Of a stretch of 64,000 bases of DNA, positions 1-11,270 are shown one piece after another (the stretch's first letter is position 1; each line of letters starts with the position of its first letter). The position numbers were made by a program, and so were the translations under genes. The notes beneath the pieces are model-generated. The model was not told where the DNA came from and did no database searches. It saw only the letters and a list, made by a program, of their open reading frames with translations. This stretch comes from Phallusia mammillata (Eukaryota > Chordata > Ascidiacea > Phlebobranchia > Ascidiidae), in the NCBI GenBank assembly GCA_003260075.1, contig QLIY01000750.1, positions 1-64,000 of the forward strand, in the 5' to 3' direction.

Positions 1-131
1 ACCGTGACGGCCAGTAGCGCAATCCAGGGTTTATAGAGATCAGTGGCGTTAACGGCGACAATAATTGCTGAGTCAGCAAGTTGTATGCAAGAGACAAGTA
101 CCAAACAGAATAACGGTAAAAATTTTTGCAT
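1..131 (-). CDS. N-terminus of a secreted protein (partial)
   Basis: On the minus strand an ATG at 131-129 opens a frame with no stop to the window edge, 43 complete codons. The first 22 residues look like a classical signal peptide: MQKF, then a hydrophobic core LPLFCLVLVSC, then a small-residue exit (LADSA). The mature part begins IIVAVNATDLYKPW, with one N-glycosylation sequon (NAT). The gene is cut by the left edge, so no family can be named. It could also be a type I membrane protein, because a second hydrophobic patch (IALLAV) follows. The start is chosen because it places the hydrophobic core at the usual distance from Met. Confidence is limited by the short length. Confidence 0.5.
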   Translation of the reverse strand, partial: MQKFLPLFCLVLVSCIQLADSAIIVAVNATDLYKPWIALLAVT

Positions 132-1441
132 CTTATTATTATTTAGTTCCAGTTCGGACAATTTTATTTCCTTCCGGTGTAAACAAATAAGTTATTTTTC
201 GGTATTTTCTAGTTTTCGGTAAATTTTCAGAATACAGCGGTGTTTCGTTCCGTTCCCTATAAAACTGTCCAGAACATGGTTGCCGGCAGGTAACGTCATA
301 TTGTAACAGCAAGATGGGGATCCCGTTGAAATTTCAATGTGCGCGAATAAACGCCTTTCTTTTGTTTATTATGATGAAACACGTAACTATTACCAGAGGA
401 GGAGATTGTGTTACACATAATTTTATTATTTGACTCTAAATAAGTTTGTGTTGAACCGGTAAGCTTCCTGGTCCAACAAAAGCGATTTTCGGACCTCAGT
501 TAACCGCCTCCTTAGGGCTTTGTAAGTTCCATGGCCCCCCGTGTTTCTTTTTTTATTCCGCTAGCCTCGAAAACAAGTGTGGGAACTTCGGTTCTAAAGT
601 GAAGAAGCAAGTTTAATGATATCTGCCTGATTTTCATAAGTTTTTCTGTATATGAGTTTTCAATATAGTTTTGCGTAAGTTTATGATATGTTTCACTGTG
701 GTTCGAACAGATAAAATAAAAATGCATGCGTTATGGACGCCTGATGGCTATAGGAGATTTTTTATCATCGTTGTTTTCGGCTTTAAAATTTTACATCATA
801 TAATTTATGCCTATACGCACATGAACATTTGTGATATCCATCCATGAGCACCGCGCTTCTTGAATGTACTGCGGCAAATAATGATACTTATTATTGCATT
901 TTTCAGTAACAAAGAAGGCGGTTGTTCGCGCACAATTTGATTGTATTGTTTTAATATGGTTTGTAACGTAATAAATTGCCCTTGAATCATTCCCGCGCCA
1001 TCCTGCTCGCTTGCTGTTGTGGGTATACTACCGCGGGAAAAAATATCTTCTAGTTGTTAACTCAAAGTTTTGGTTTTCTGTGGTATGTCGTTTCATAAAT
1101 GTATTTAGCTTTTTGCCGCGAGTGTTCGGGAAAAAGGTAAGGGACCATTATGGCAAAAAAATTATACGGCCGAAACAGCCATCCCACGAAAATTTGATTG
1201 CAGTCGAAAAATAGAATTGTTGTGATTCGGAAATTAAAAGATGTATCTGTAGTACATATATTTAGGCTAAAAAGTTTTGCACTTGCAAGTTTGTGCGGAA
1301 AAACTATTTACGAATCGTAAATACTGCAGTTAACGGTAAAACACGCAATTAATGTTGGAAAAGTATTACGATAGTCTTAAAACCGTAACCCACTGTTGTG
1401 GTCTTGGCTTTTTTGACATAAGTGCATGAAATGGTTTAAAG
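132..1441. other. Intergenic spacer, no gene seen
   Basis: AT-rich spacer upstream of the minus-strand secreted-protein start. Only short ORFs without recognisable domains occur, on both strands. It presumably contains that gene's promoter, but no convincing TATA or initiator element was identified. Confidence 0.4.
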
Positions 1442-1808
1442 CAGGGGTGTGCGACATTTTTTGTCGGTGGGCCATATAACCATGCAATTTCGGTTTCGGA
1501 CATCAAGCGAGGCCCATACAATTATTGTTTTTTTATGTACACAATAAATTTGAAATTCTTCCAAAGCGTCATTACATTATATTTTCACTTAGTTTCGCCA
1601 CAATACTGGCTTACACAACGGAATAATTGTTTACTAGACAAAGGGAATCATTGGTCACATTCGGTAAGTTAGAGATTTAACAAAAGCTAGTGGAAAATTT
1701 TGCTGTTTTTCCAGAAGATTTGCAGTTTTTCGCTGAATCACTGAGGGCCACACTAAATAGCTTGGCGGGGCGGATTGTGGCCCGCGGGCCGCCTGTTGCA
1801 CACCCCTG
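1442..1808. mobile_element. hAT-type non-autonomous element, family A
   Basis: The ends are inverted: CAGGGGTGTGCGACA at the left and TGTTGCACACCCCTG at the right. Flanking 8-mers GTTTAAAG (1434-1441) and GTTGAAAG (1809-1816) match at 7 of 8 positions, as expected for an aged 8-bp hAT target duplication. Length is 367 bp. No transposase ORF is present, so it depends on an enzyme supplied in trans. The right end carries the GGCCCGCGGGCC-type palindrome common beside such ends. Confidence 0.85.
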
Positions 1809-2367
1809 GTTGAAAGGTTTATGGTGACATGAGCCATAACCACAATATTAAGCAGTTTTCTGTACGACGTTTGTTGGTAAAGGTTTGAACACTTTCTAGT
1901 GGGAGTCGCTTTGTGTAGAAAACCTCTAAATATGGTCACAGAGTTAAAAAAGGTTAAGAAACATTGCCTTGTCCCTACTCAATTGTTAATGTAGTACCTA
2001 CAGCATGTTAAGGCACGTCGCACTAACTACTAGTTTCCTCTCTTCAAAGGGGTTACCCGTCTTATTTACGAACTTTGTCGCATTAAAATGAGTTACCTGC
2101 AGCATACATGTACTGTATTTCTATGCAAGTATCTAGCGAAGTGCCAAGCAGAATAAAAGAACTTTGCGTGCCAATCGAAACTGTCGTATTCGAGGGCATA
2201 ACAGGATCTGTCTGCGAGACTCTGCGTTTTTACGTTAGTGAGTGAAGTTATAACTAGTTATAACTCATCAGGAAACTGGTTTAGTGGCTTGCACGACGTA
2301 ATTATTCTGTTTCTGAGATTTCTATAGACACACTTACATAGTTTCGTACGATTGCGGATGAGCATTG

Positions 2368-3017
2368 CAGGGCTGCCAAAGCTTGGGTTTTGCCCCAAGA
2401 TCTTGGGTTTTTACTTGACGTCTTGGGTTCTTGGGTTTTATTTTGAAAATTATAGCAATTCTTGGGTTTTGAGTCTTATTGATGAAATAGATATATGTAA
2501 GAACTATTTTAACGAGAAAAGTTTTTCGGGTAGCTGCACTGTTTGGGCCATTTTATCATCTCTTTTATTTTCTCTCTATTCTAGACCTTAATTCTTTCTA
2601 GATAAGTATACAGTGAAAGCAATCGTTATACTCAAAAATGCAAATAGATCAATGTCCGTTAAACATAAAAACTGCGAACCATCAAAGAAGTTTTAAAGCT
2701 TTTAAATATACTGTAGACATTACTAATTTTATGAAAAAGAAAACAGATGATGATCATCAAACAGCCAAGAGTGAACTGGCGATTGCTGCATATTTTATTG
2801 AACATAATATTCCCTTTGCTTGCATTGACCATTTCCTACCAGTTTGTAAAGTTGCATTTCTGGACTGTAAATTGTCAAAAATTTGTCAATGAACCGAGTA
2901 AATTTCCTAATTAATTGCATTTCTAACCACATTTTGCAATCTTGGGTTTTCATTTAAATTCTTGGGTTATTTTGCTGTGAGTCTTGGGTTTTGTTGAAAT
3001 TCTCATTGGCAGCCCTG
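2368..3017. mobile_element. hAT-type deletion derivative, family B
   Basis: 650-bp element with inverted ends CAGGGCTGCCAA and TTGGCAGCCCTG and a perfect 8-bp target duplication GAGCATTG (2360-2367 and 3018-3025). Both subterminal regions carry multiple direct copies of CTTGGGTT, about five at the left (2393-2470) and three at the right (2940-2995). They resemble transposase-binding subterminal repeats. The middle keeps an 84-codon ORF resembling the N-terminal part of hAT-like transposases. Confidence 0.88.
2638..2892 (+). pseudogene. hAT transposase-like ORF fragment
   Basis: 84-codon open frame inside the family B element. Residues 44-75 contain AKSELAIAAYFIEHNIPF followed by a DHFLP segment. 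This recalls the conserved region of many animal hAT transposases and their domesticated zinc-finger relatives, where an A-E-L-x-x-A-x-F-x-x-E-H-N-x-P-F pattern precedes a D-H-L-x-P motif. The DDE catalytic core and BED finger are absent, so it cannot be an active transposase. Identification rests on pattern memory and is moderate. Confidence 0.5.
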
Positions 3018-3025
3018 GAGCATTG

Positions 3026-3662
3026 CACGATTGCAATGCCAATGCGGTGTCGAAATTGTTGTGCCAATACAAATTGTGGAATAATGCAGATTGCAGACAG
3101 CTAAACCTACACCAAAATTTTCATCTCTTGATGCCAAACATGTAATATCACAAGACTACTTGTTAATTTGAATTGGTTGGTAATTGGTATAGTTCCTCAT
3201 TTTGTGGTGGCTAATAAGTTTGGTCTTAATAGTGTTTGCAGAATAGATATTTGTACATATTAAAAGATATTCTTGTATGGTCATTTTTTTATTGAAGGTG
3301 AATTTAATAAACAACTAGGAATTTTTTTTGTATACTTGGCCCTTGTTTATACAGATAGTTAACACTAAAATGCAGAATGGCAGGAAATTTTCTGCTAACA
3401 ACTGAATAATGTGTTAAATTGCAGAGTTGTGCTATTTAGGTTGGAAACTTGTGGGCAGTATTTGTTCGTATATTTGTAATTATAGTTATAATGTTGTGTT
3501 ATTCCGAAGCTCACCCCAACCTAAATAGGACTAAGAATCAGCATTTTTCGGTATAAAAGTGTTACCCTTTCTGACAGCAAAAACATCTTAATTTTCCTTA
3601 AGCTGTTGTTCATAGTATTAAGCATTAGTTTGCATACCTGCACAAAAAGAGAATCTGTTGCC
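3026..3662. other. Spacer and presumed 5' region of SYNJ2BP
   Basis: About 640 bp between the family B element and the SYNJ2BP start. No ORF of note and no clear core promoter motif was seen; a transcription start probably lies here. Confidence 0.35.
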
Positions 3663-4603
3663 ATGAGTACCAGTGAGAGGGAATACAACTCTTTCCAGTT
3701 ACACCGTGGGCCAAATGGTAACATACTTTTTCTTGCTTTTTATTACTGTTTCTTATATAATTTCTTTTGTGTGTACATTATTTAATCGCTTGAAAAATTA
3801 AACTTACGACTTTACAGGACTTGGCTTTAACATTCGTGGTGGAAAAGATCAGCCTCATTTGCCAAATGACAAAGGAATTTTTGTTACTAAAGTTAGAGAA
3901 AATGGTTCAGCTGCACAAGATGGAAGGCTAAAAGAGGGCGACAAAATTATTGAGGTTTAAACTTACTTGTTGATGCTTTTCCAATTCAAGTACAATTGTG
4001 TTTATATTTATCTGTTTGCATGGACCGAATCGGTATCACTTACAATACTGTTAATAAAAGCAGCAAATGTAAGTAAATTTAACAATATTTTCTAGATTAA
4101 CAACAACTCCTTGCTGGATGTTAACCATTCTGAAGCTGTTGATCTGTTTATTAATGCTGGAGAGAATGTTGCACTTAAAGTGTGGCATGGAGCAGAGAAG
4201 ATTTTAATTGTAAGCTTCAAATTGTTTGTTTTCTCATTGTTGTATAAGCTAATCTAGTTAGTAAAGATAAATAAGTGTGTAAATCATTAAGAGTGATAAA
4301 TTTGGGTTTAGACATTCCATACTAACATAACAATTCCACCTTTATCAAAACAGGAACATTATAAAGGCACTACAATATAACTAAACTGTAAAAATTGAAA
4401 AAAGTCTGCATTAATATTCCACAAGCAAATGTAGGCTGTGAGTAGAACAGAAGTCATATATTGACAGAATTAAATATGTGTTACAGGAAGAATACACAGA
4501 AAAAACGAAGCCTAAAGGAACTGGATTTGCCACTGTTGTGTTTGTCATAGGCTTGGGAGTTGCAATCGCCGCTGCCTATTACTATGTAAAGAAACGACGT
4601 TAA
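3663..4603 (+). CDS. SYNJ2BP: Synaptojanin-2-binding protein (OMP25), PDZ tail-anchored protein
   Basis: Four exons: 3663-3717, 3818-3954, 4096-4209, 4487-4603, all GT..AG and phase-consistent, giving about 140 aa (human about 145). A single PDZ domain occupies residues 10-100. The ligand-binding loop GLGFNIRGG is followed by [26 protein letters not shown] and HSEAVDLF. The C-terminus is a tail anchor: hydrophobic [17 protein letters not shown] followed by VKKRR, which in the family targets the mitochondrial outer membrane with the PDZ in the cytosol. Family knowledge: the protein binds C-terminal PDZ ligands such as synaptojanin-2A and RRBP1, tethering mitochondria to partners. The start MSTSERE is chosen as the only ATG before the PDZ in the first exon. 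FKBP4 follows on the same strand about 900 bp downstream. Confidence 0.93.
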
Positions 4604-5500
4604 TTTTTTTCGGTGATGATTGTTTGTTGTAACGAGTCATTGGAAACGTGCATTTTCAACTGATATCTGCTTTTGGGCACAAATTATCCACTTTGATTTT
4701 TTTACTGTTCTTTAGAATTGAGCGAATTGCAGATAATTGTTTAGTTTTGTGTAATTGAACTGCTTGTTTTCTTTGCAGTTTTCATAAGATGTAAAACATC
4801 TTCACAAGGAGATAGGAAACAAGAAGGAACATATCCTTTGCAGCACTTTAAAATGTTGTTTGCTTTTAATCCTCAACTGATTTTCAACATTTCATTACAT
4901 GTTTTGAGATTATAAAAAATACATTTAAGCAAACATTTCATGGCAATATCTAACTGTAAAGGGCTAGTTACAACTTACAGTTAATCGGTGTGACCAATGT
5001 TTTTTATTAATATCAGCAACATAATTTTTATGCTTATCGCGTCTGTTTGGTTCTCGCTTTCTCTTCAAATAAAATTGTGAATTTCCAAACTACTGTGTAC
5101 ATGAACGATATAGAAAGTAGTAATCTTAACAGCATGTGATGACAAACTTTTCCAAAGAATGTTTCAATGCGGCCAAGAAAAATCCGAGGTTCACAGAGCG
5201 GGGCTTTTCTAAAAACAAGGAAAAGCGTTACCAGTATGTAGGTGCATACAGTTTCCTAAAGCATTTTAGAATTGATGAGACATACCGGAAGATATTACAT
5301 CTACAGAAGAGATTTGGTCAAAACCGAAACTGTCAGCAGCTATGCATGCTCTGTAGTAGCGGATCAATTCAAAGTTCCAGCATGTTCCCTTCCTTTCCCC
5401 TAAACCACCTGACATGTGATTGGCTGCGTGCTTGGAAGCAGTTGCAGAGGGATAAACACAAACTTTAAACCGGTAATCTTGTCTCATAAAATATTTCGTG
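4604..5500. other. SYNJ2BP 3' UTR and FKBP4 upstream region
   Basis: Holds the SYNJ2BP 3' UTR with a candidate poly(A) signal at 5068-5073, then the FKBP4 5' region. A 110-codon ORF at 5136-5468 has no recognisable domain and is not called. Confidence 0.5.
5068..5073 (+). terminator. Poly(A) signal AATAAA (SYNJ2BP)
   Basis: Canonical AATAAA 465 bp after the SYNJ2BP stop, followed by a T/G-rich stretch. Confidence 0.5.
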
Positions 5501-6657
5501 ATGATTACCGAGATTGATGACAACCAACCACCAGCATTAGATAATGCAATCGATTTGACTGAAAAGAAAGACGGCGGTGTTTTGAAGGTACTGTTTGAAA
5601 TACTTCTTTTGGAAGCTCCTATTTTAACTATTGATGCACCGAATCCGAGAACAAGTCGAATATACGGCAGTGTTGCCAAATAAATTCGGCCAAATAATTT
5701 ATGACATCCGGCGAAGTTGTATACGCTAAAGCAGTGGTTCTCAAACTTTTTTGACCGCGACCCAAATCTGAGGGGGGGGGGCCTCACGACCCAAACCTCA
5801 AAAAATGTATTTTTTTAAAATGCATGAAATAGAAAAAGACACAGACAACCATTTGTAGCACACAGTTCTATGAAACAATGATTGATTACAAACAAATGGT
5901 TTATTTATTTAATATGATTAATAAAACTGAAATTTTTCCTTCATAAATCTTCAATGCACAGCTCTATTTTTCATTCGTGAGACCACTTGATACTTTATAT
6001 TCAGTAAAAGGTCTGTGATTCAACTTTTAACTGTGCTGTTCAATAACGAGACGGACTGCAATTTCGAGGACACGTCGTCGCCGCATAGGACTATGGCCAT
6101 GTAAAAAATGCTGCAGGCTGAACGAGCTCTTCAAACGAGCTTGATTCATTCGACAACGGGGGGGGGGAATAACGAGACGGACTGCAAATTTGAGGACACG
6201 TCGTCACCGCATAGGACTCTGGCCATGTGAAAAATGCTGCAGGCTGAACGAGCTCTTCAAACGAGCTTGATTCATTCAACAACATTGCATAACACAGCAC
6301 ACATTGCGGCTTTACAGCACCATGATCATTGATAGAAGTGAATCCCAAATCTAAAAATTTGTCATTGTCCGAATACTTACTCATCCTGAAACGCTGACTG
6401 TTACATCTCCAAGTTCAGTTTCGCATCATTACCTTGTCCTATTATTTCCCGTGCTATGACATTACAATCGCCGTGTGCGTAACAGTAAAGTTGGAAGACT
6501 ATTGTCTGTATGTGGTAATGATTGGTTCATTTTACTGCACAATGTGGTCGAGTGTGGTGACTTTACTACTACAATAAGTTAATTCGTTCGTGTTTACTTA
6601 ATGCAGTAATAATTCGTTTGGGCATAATTGAATCACCATAGCGCGACCCATTTTTTG

Positions 6658-6726
<69 letters not shown>

Positions 6727-9700
6727 CTAAAGCGTATACGCATTTGCATAAAAACATGAGCTTTACTACCAGGCAAATGGATAGCGTTATAATGCAGTAT
6801 ACTGCAACAGGGTAGGTGTGGTGCATTATCAATTTATGATATATATATATTCTGTGAGTTTTGGGATTAACCCGTCATTGCCAGCCTGCAAATGAATTGC
6901 TCATTTTTTATCTAGGTATGGAAAGACAAAAATGCTTTCAAGATTATAATTATTGATGTGATTTGAAATATTGCTTAGGAAGAGGTAACTCTAATTTACG
7001 GAATAAGGAATGGTCAGAATTGTCAGGATGCCCACTAATTTATGGAATAGTTGGAATGGATAGGGCCAAAACTAATTTAATGAATAGTCGGAACAGACTG
7101 AACTGTCGGAATCAAATGAATGAAGCTGTATGAACAGAATGAAAGGAATGAGGCTGTAGGAACAAAAATGAATCTTGCAGTTACTTTTAAGATCAGACCC
7201 TATTATATCACCAACCCCTTGGGCAAAACAAGTGTTATCAAAGTCATTTTTAACTAAAATAAATGGAAGTATACACCTCTATTTTAGGTCATCAAAAAGG
7301 CTCCAACATCGGATGAGCAACCACGCAAAGGAAACAAAGTCACTGTTCATTATGTCGGCAAATTGAAAGATGGGACTGAATTTGATTCATCACGAGACCG
7401 GGATAGTAAATTTTCTTTCAATTTGGGCAAAGGTTTGTTATTTATGAGTTAGTAGTGATTAGTGAGTTGTTTTTATTGACTAATAGTTGTTTTTTAAAGG
7501 TGAGGTAATAAAGGCATGGGACATTGGGGTAGCTTCAATGAAGAAAGGTGAAGTGTGTGAGCTACATTGCAAACCAGATTATGCATATGGCAAGCAGGGA
7601 AGTCCCCCCAAAATTCCACCCGACTCTACTCTCATCTTTGAAGTAGAGCTTTTTGAATGGGAGGTATGAAATTTTTATATCATTAAACTTGTTTGTTTTT
7701 ATCATTGTAGCTTCAGAGAAAAACTGGTTGCAGATGCCATACATCGTGTTCTTGTTTTTTTTTAAAAAAACATTGTACCTTTTTGACAGATTTTTAATTT
7801 TAAGTATTTTTTGTGTTGAATTTTGACTTCTTTGCACTCTTTATTTGGGGAGTCAATGTTGCCTATGATATATGATAAATAGAAGTGTAAATATTCTTTG
7901 TCAGGGAGAGGATTTGACGGAAGCTAAAGACAAGGGAGTGGTAAAACAAATGTTGGTAGATGGCCAGGATTACATCACACCAAATCCTGGTGCTACTGTT
8001 AATATAAAATTCACTGGAAAATACAAGGGTACTGTTTTTGATGAAAGGGAGTTGGAGTATATTCTTTGCGAAGGTAAACAATCATTATTATCAGTACAAA
8101 TTGTTTTTGTTCGTAATTTTTTTCTTTTTCTACTCTAACGCTAGTTTGTTCCAATGGTTTGGTCAGGAAAAAGTGCTTCAAACAAATTTACAAACATGTT
8201 TGTTAGTTATCTAAAGTTGATCCTCTTTAAGTTTGACTTCAAATAACCCAGCGGATTACCCATAGGCCCCCAAAACATGAAATTTTTTTTCAAAATAAGC
8301 TACATAATCCATAAGTTTCCGACTGCGTTGTTGTGTGTATTGTGAAGTATTTTAAATGATTTTGTAACTTGAGTTGAATTCAGCTATGTTTTACCCCTGA
8401 ATATTCGTCCTTTTGTTCAGAAATACAACCCCAACGGCCAGGTTTTTAATACTGTGATTTTTTCGATAGCTGATGATGAGCTCAACTTGCCTCCTGCAAT
8501 AGACATTGCTGTAAAACAGATGAAGCGAGAGGAAAAGTGCAATATTATAGTCCAACCCAAATATGGTTATGGATCGAATGGAAATGAGAAACTAAACATT
8601 CCACCTGATGCAGAGTTAAGTTACGACATTGAATTGATAAAGTTTGAAAAAGTGAAGGAGGCATGGGAAATGTTGGATGAGGAAAAGATTGAGCAGAGCA
8701 AGATTGTAAAGGAAAAGGGCACCAAATATTTAAAGGTAACTTTACTAAATTTGACATTTTTAGATGGATAATTGGAAATCATGGATGAAAGGCATAGCTG
8801 TAACAATAGATAAGTTTTTAGCAATTTTTGCAGTTGCAAATGTGTACATTATTACTTTTGTTAACAATGTATATGTACTGTTTCTTAATTTCTGGATAAT
8901 CGGTAATTATATACATTTTATCATGAACAAAATTGGTAAAGTTTAGTTGAGATCAACAAATTACATAAACATTACAAACAACACATTCATTTAATGGACT
9001 GATTTGTATACAACCATTTGCACTCTAACCTTACCAAAAATGTTAGGATAACAAGTTCAAGCAAGCAATTCTCAACTATAAGAAAATCATTGATTATTTG
9101 AGCTATCATGATGCCAAGATTGATGGTTCAGAGGAGGACCAAAAAGTTATTAAGGAATGGAAAGAACTAAAACTTGCGGGATATCTTAATCTTAGCCTTG
9201 CCTGTATTAAGGCTGGACAGTATGCGCAGGCACACAATAACTGTGCTGAGGTAATAACTTGTAGTTTCTACATTTATAACCTATAATTTGTTGACTTTTT
9301 TGCCCTTTCAACCTTTTGATTGTCTGATAGAGAATGTAATATTTTTACAGACATAACAATAAATGGTTGTGTTTTTTTCTGTGGTTTACTACATTACTGC
9401 AGTGTTTCTTCAATAAGCTCTCAAATAGGTCAAATAACACCCAACCTGAGAAAGACTTAAAATCAGTGTTTCAGTGAAGCTTTAAACATGTAAAATAATG
9501 TTGGTATGAGTTGATCATTAATCAGATTGTGATAGGGTCATTGTGGTTTATTGTGTGGTTCATTAAACTTTGTAGGAGTTAGGACCATAAACTTGGTGGT
9601 TCAATATACTTTGGCCAGGCTGTGAATTACCCAGCATGGTTTAAACCAAATTTAACAATATCTGAAAAAATTGAAAACCACTTTATTAGTTTCGATTGTA

Positions 9701-10503
9701 GAGTTGGACTTCAAAATTATACAATTCAGCAAACCTAATTAATACATCAAAAAGGGTCTCGGTATGGTAAACAAATAGGATAATGTAAAACCTTTTAAAC
9801 TTTTGAATATTTATTGTCATAACGTATTCATTGAACTAGGCATTGAAGATGGATCCAAAAAATGAAAAAGCTCTGTTTCGGGACGCAGAAGCTTATAGAC
9901 ATGAAATTGACTTCAAACATGCCAAGGCAGCCTATGCTGAAGTAAGTGTTACCAGAGTGCTAAAATAGTCTGTACTAAGTGCCACACATAATCCATTTGC
10001 TCCAAAAAGTTAAAAATAAAATTTAAAAAAAACCCTTATAACTCTTTAGGTTTTAAAAGTAAACCCAAACAATGGAACTGCTCGCAAGTTCATGAAAGAT
10101 TGTGCTGCCAAAATACAAGAACAGGCAGAAAAAGAAAAATCCAAATACAAAGGAATGTTTGATAAATTTGCCAAGCAGGATAAGGTACAAAAATATTCTT
10201 TGTGTGGAACATTGGCTTCACAAGCTATTCAAATACTCAAGTCAAACATTAAAAGCAATGTTTTGTGTGTTTCATTTTCAGCTTTTTAAAATACTGTGTT
10301 AATACGTACCACAGAATAAATACAACAAAATGTTTAGTCTTCACCCCTGCCAAAAATGTTTTGATAATCGTCTTTTACTATATGTATAGGAGCATGAGAT
10401 AAGACAAAAGGTGGAACAGAAAGAAAAGGCAAAAGCTGCCAAAAAAGTCAATGAGAAGGGTGATGTGAATGGAGACCAGCCAATGGAAGCTGAATCAACG
10501 TGA
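5501..10503 (+). CDS. FKBP4: FKBP4/FKBP5-type immunophilin co-chaperone
   Basis: Nine exons: 5501-5587, 7288-7432, 7500-7663, 7905-8073, 8470-8735, 9047-9250, 9840-9941, 10050-10184, 10390-10503. They are phase-consistent and total about 461 aa (human FKBP52 459). The first FKBP domain (residues about 30-132) keeps the PPIase features [36 protein letters not shown] and PPKIPP. A second, more divergent FKBP domain (about 140-245) retains YGYGSNG and [16 protein letters not shown] repeats occupy about 260-400, with the pairs [25 protein letters not shown] and ALKMDPKN. The tail is lysine-rich. Family role: cytosolic Hsp90 co-chaperone of steroid-receptor-type complexes, with prolyl isomerase activity. 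The start is the ATG at 5501, which precedes the conserved DGGVLKVI junction. Intron 1 (5588-7287) is filled largely by a hAT element and poly-G. The vertebrate FKBP4/FKBP5 split is later, so the symbol means co-orthologue. Confidence 0.93.
5732..6723. mobile_element. hAT-type element, family C, in FKBP4 intron 1
   Basis: The left end CAGTGGTTCTCAAAC is preceded by CGCTAAAG (5724-5731). The right end is overwritten by a 66-base G-run, after which GGCTAAAG (6724-6731) matches the left 8-mer at 7 of 8 positions. Inside, 6042-6157 and 6168-6283 are near-identical copies joined by a 10-G run, an assembly feature that inflates the apparent length of about 990 bp. No intact transposase ORF is seen. 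Confidence 0.7.
6042..6283 (+). repeat. Imperfect duplicate joined by G-run 6158-6167
   Basis: Two copies starting ATAACGAGACGGACTGCAA differ by scattered substitutions (for example CGTCGTCGCC against CGTCGTCACC). Only ten G separate them. Interpreted as two alleles placed in series. Confidence 0.8.
6661..6726 (+). other. 66-base poly-G run
   Basis: Uninterrupted G from 6661 to 6726 at the position where the right inverted end of the family C element should lie. Best explained as false sequence filling a gap. Confidence 0.75.
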
Positions 10504-10776
10504 TAATAGTGATCCTATCTTGATGTTAACAGCATAAAAAGCTGAAATGTTTAAAATACATGTGATGTAATTAAACATAAAGATGGTTACCAAAGATTTT
10601 TGCAGTATGACACTGTAGCAGACGCATTAGGCTGTCCTGCAAAAATTCCTTGTGTCCAATCAAACAGTTCCTCTTGTCTTTTTGTTACTCTGCTAAATTG
10701 ACCAGCTGCAAGCCTTTTGTGATTTTGGCCATACCAATGTTCGTGTGATTGTATGCTGTTGTTTTGTAGAAAAAAT

Positions 10777-10782
10777 AATAAA
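10777..10782 (+). terminator. Poly(A) signal AATAAA (FKBP4)
   Basis: Canonical signal 274 bp after the FKBP4 stop codon. Confidence 0.55.
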
Positions 10783-11132
10783 CTTTGTGTGACAAAATAA
10801 CCTGTATTACTGTACTAGTCAAGTTAAGGTTTACTAGCATTTGGACACACAGAAGTAAGTGCAACATGTAACGAACAAGGAAGCATGTTTATTCACAGTG
10901 CAAGCAGTGTTGGTCAGGTAACACCAGGCAGTTCATTGCTGGCAGATGTTGAATTATTTCTGAAAAAAGAAACTGGTTGTAATAAACACCCCACTGCCTA
11001 ATAGCACAAAGTTGCTGCACTACAGAAGGATTTTTTTCCAACTTTAAAAGATACTAACACAAACATGCTCTTAGAAATGTATGTCAAAATGAAAAACGTC
11101 AATAAAAACTAAACATCTAATACATGTAAACT

Positions 11133-11138
11133 TTTATT
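11133..11138 (-). terminator. Poly(A) signal AATAAA (LRR gene)
   Basis: TTTATT on the + strand, reading AATAAA on the minus strand, 133 bp past the LRR-gene stop. Confidence 0.5.
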
Positions 11139-11270
11139 TAAATGTCGAATGACCAATATATATTTGGTTGAGCAAAAGGAAAGTTTATAAAATATGCCTG
11201 GTAAACACTATACTCATCCACATTTAAATCGTTTAAAATATGTTTAATCATGTTTAGGCATACTTAACAG

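Larger units (their letters stand above)
10504..11270. other. Convergent 3' spacer between FKBP4 and the LRR gene
   Basis: Contains the 3' UTRs of both genes. Poly(A) signals face each other: AATAAA at 10777-10782 (+) and its complement TTTATT at 11133-11138 (-), about 350 bp apart. No other gene is seen. Confidence 0.6.

Noticed and set aside
5136-5468. 110-codon ORF and the opposing 173-codon ORF (5266-5787)
   Set aside because: No recognisable domain; the antisense one overlaps FKBP4 exon 1 and runs into a hAT end.
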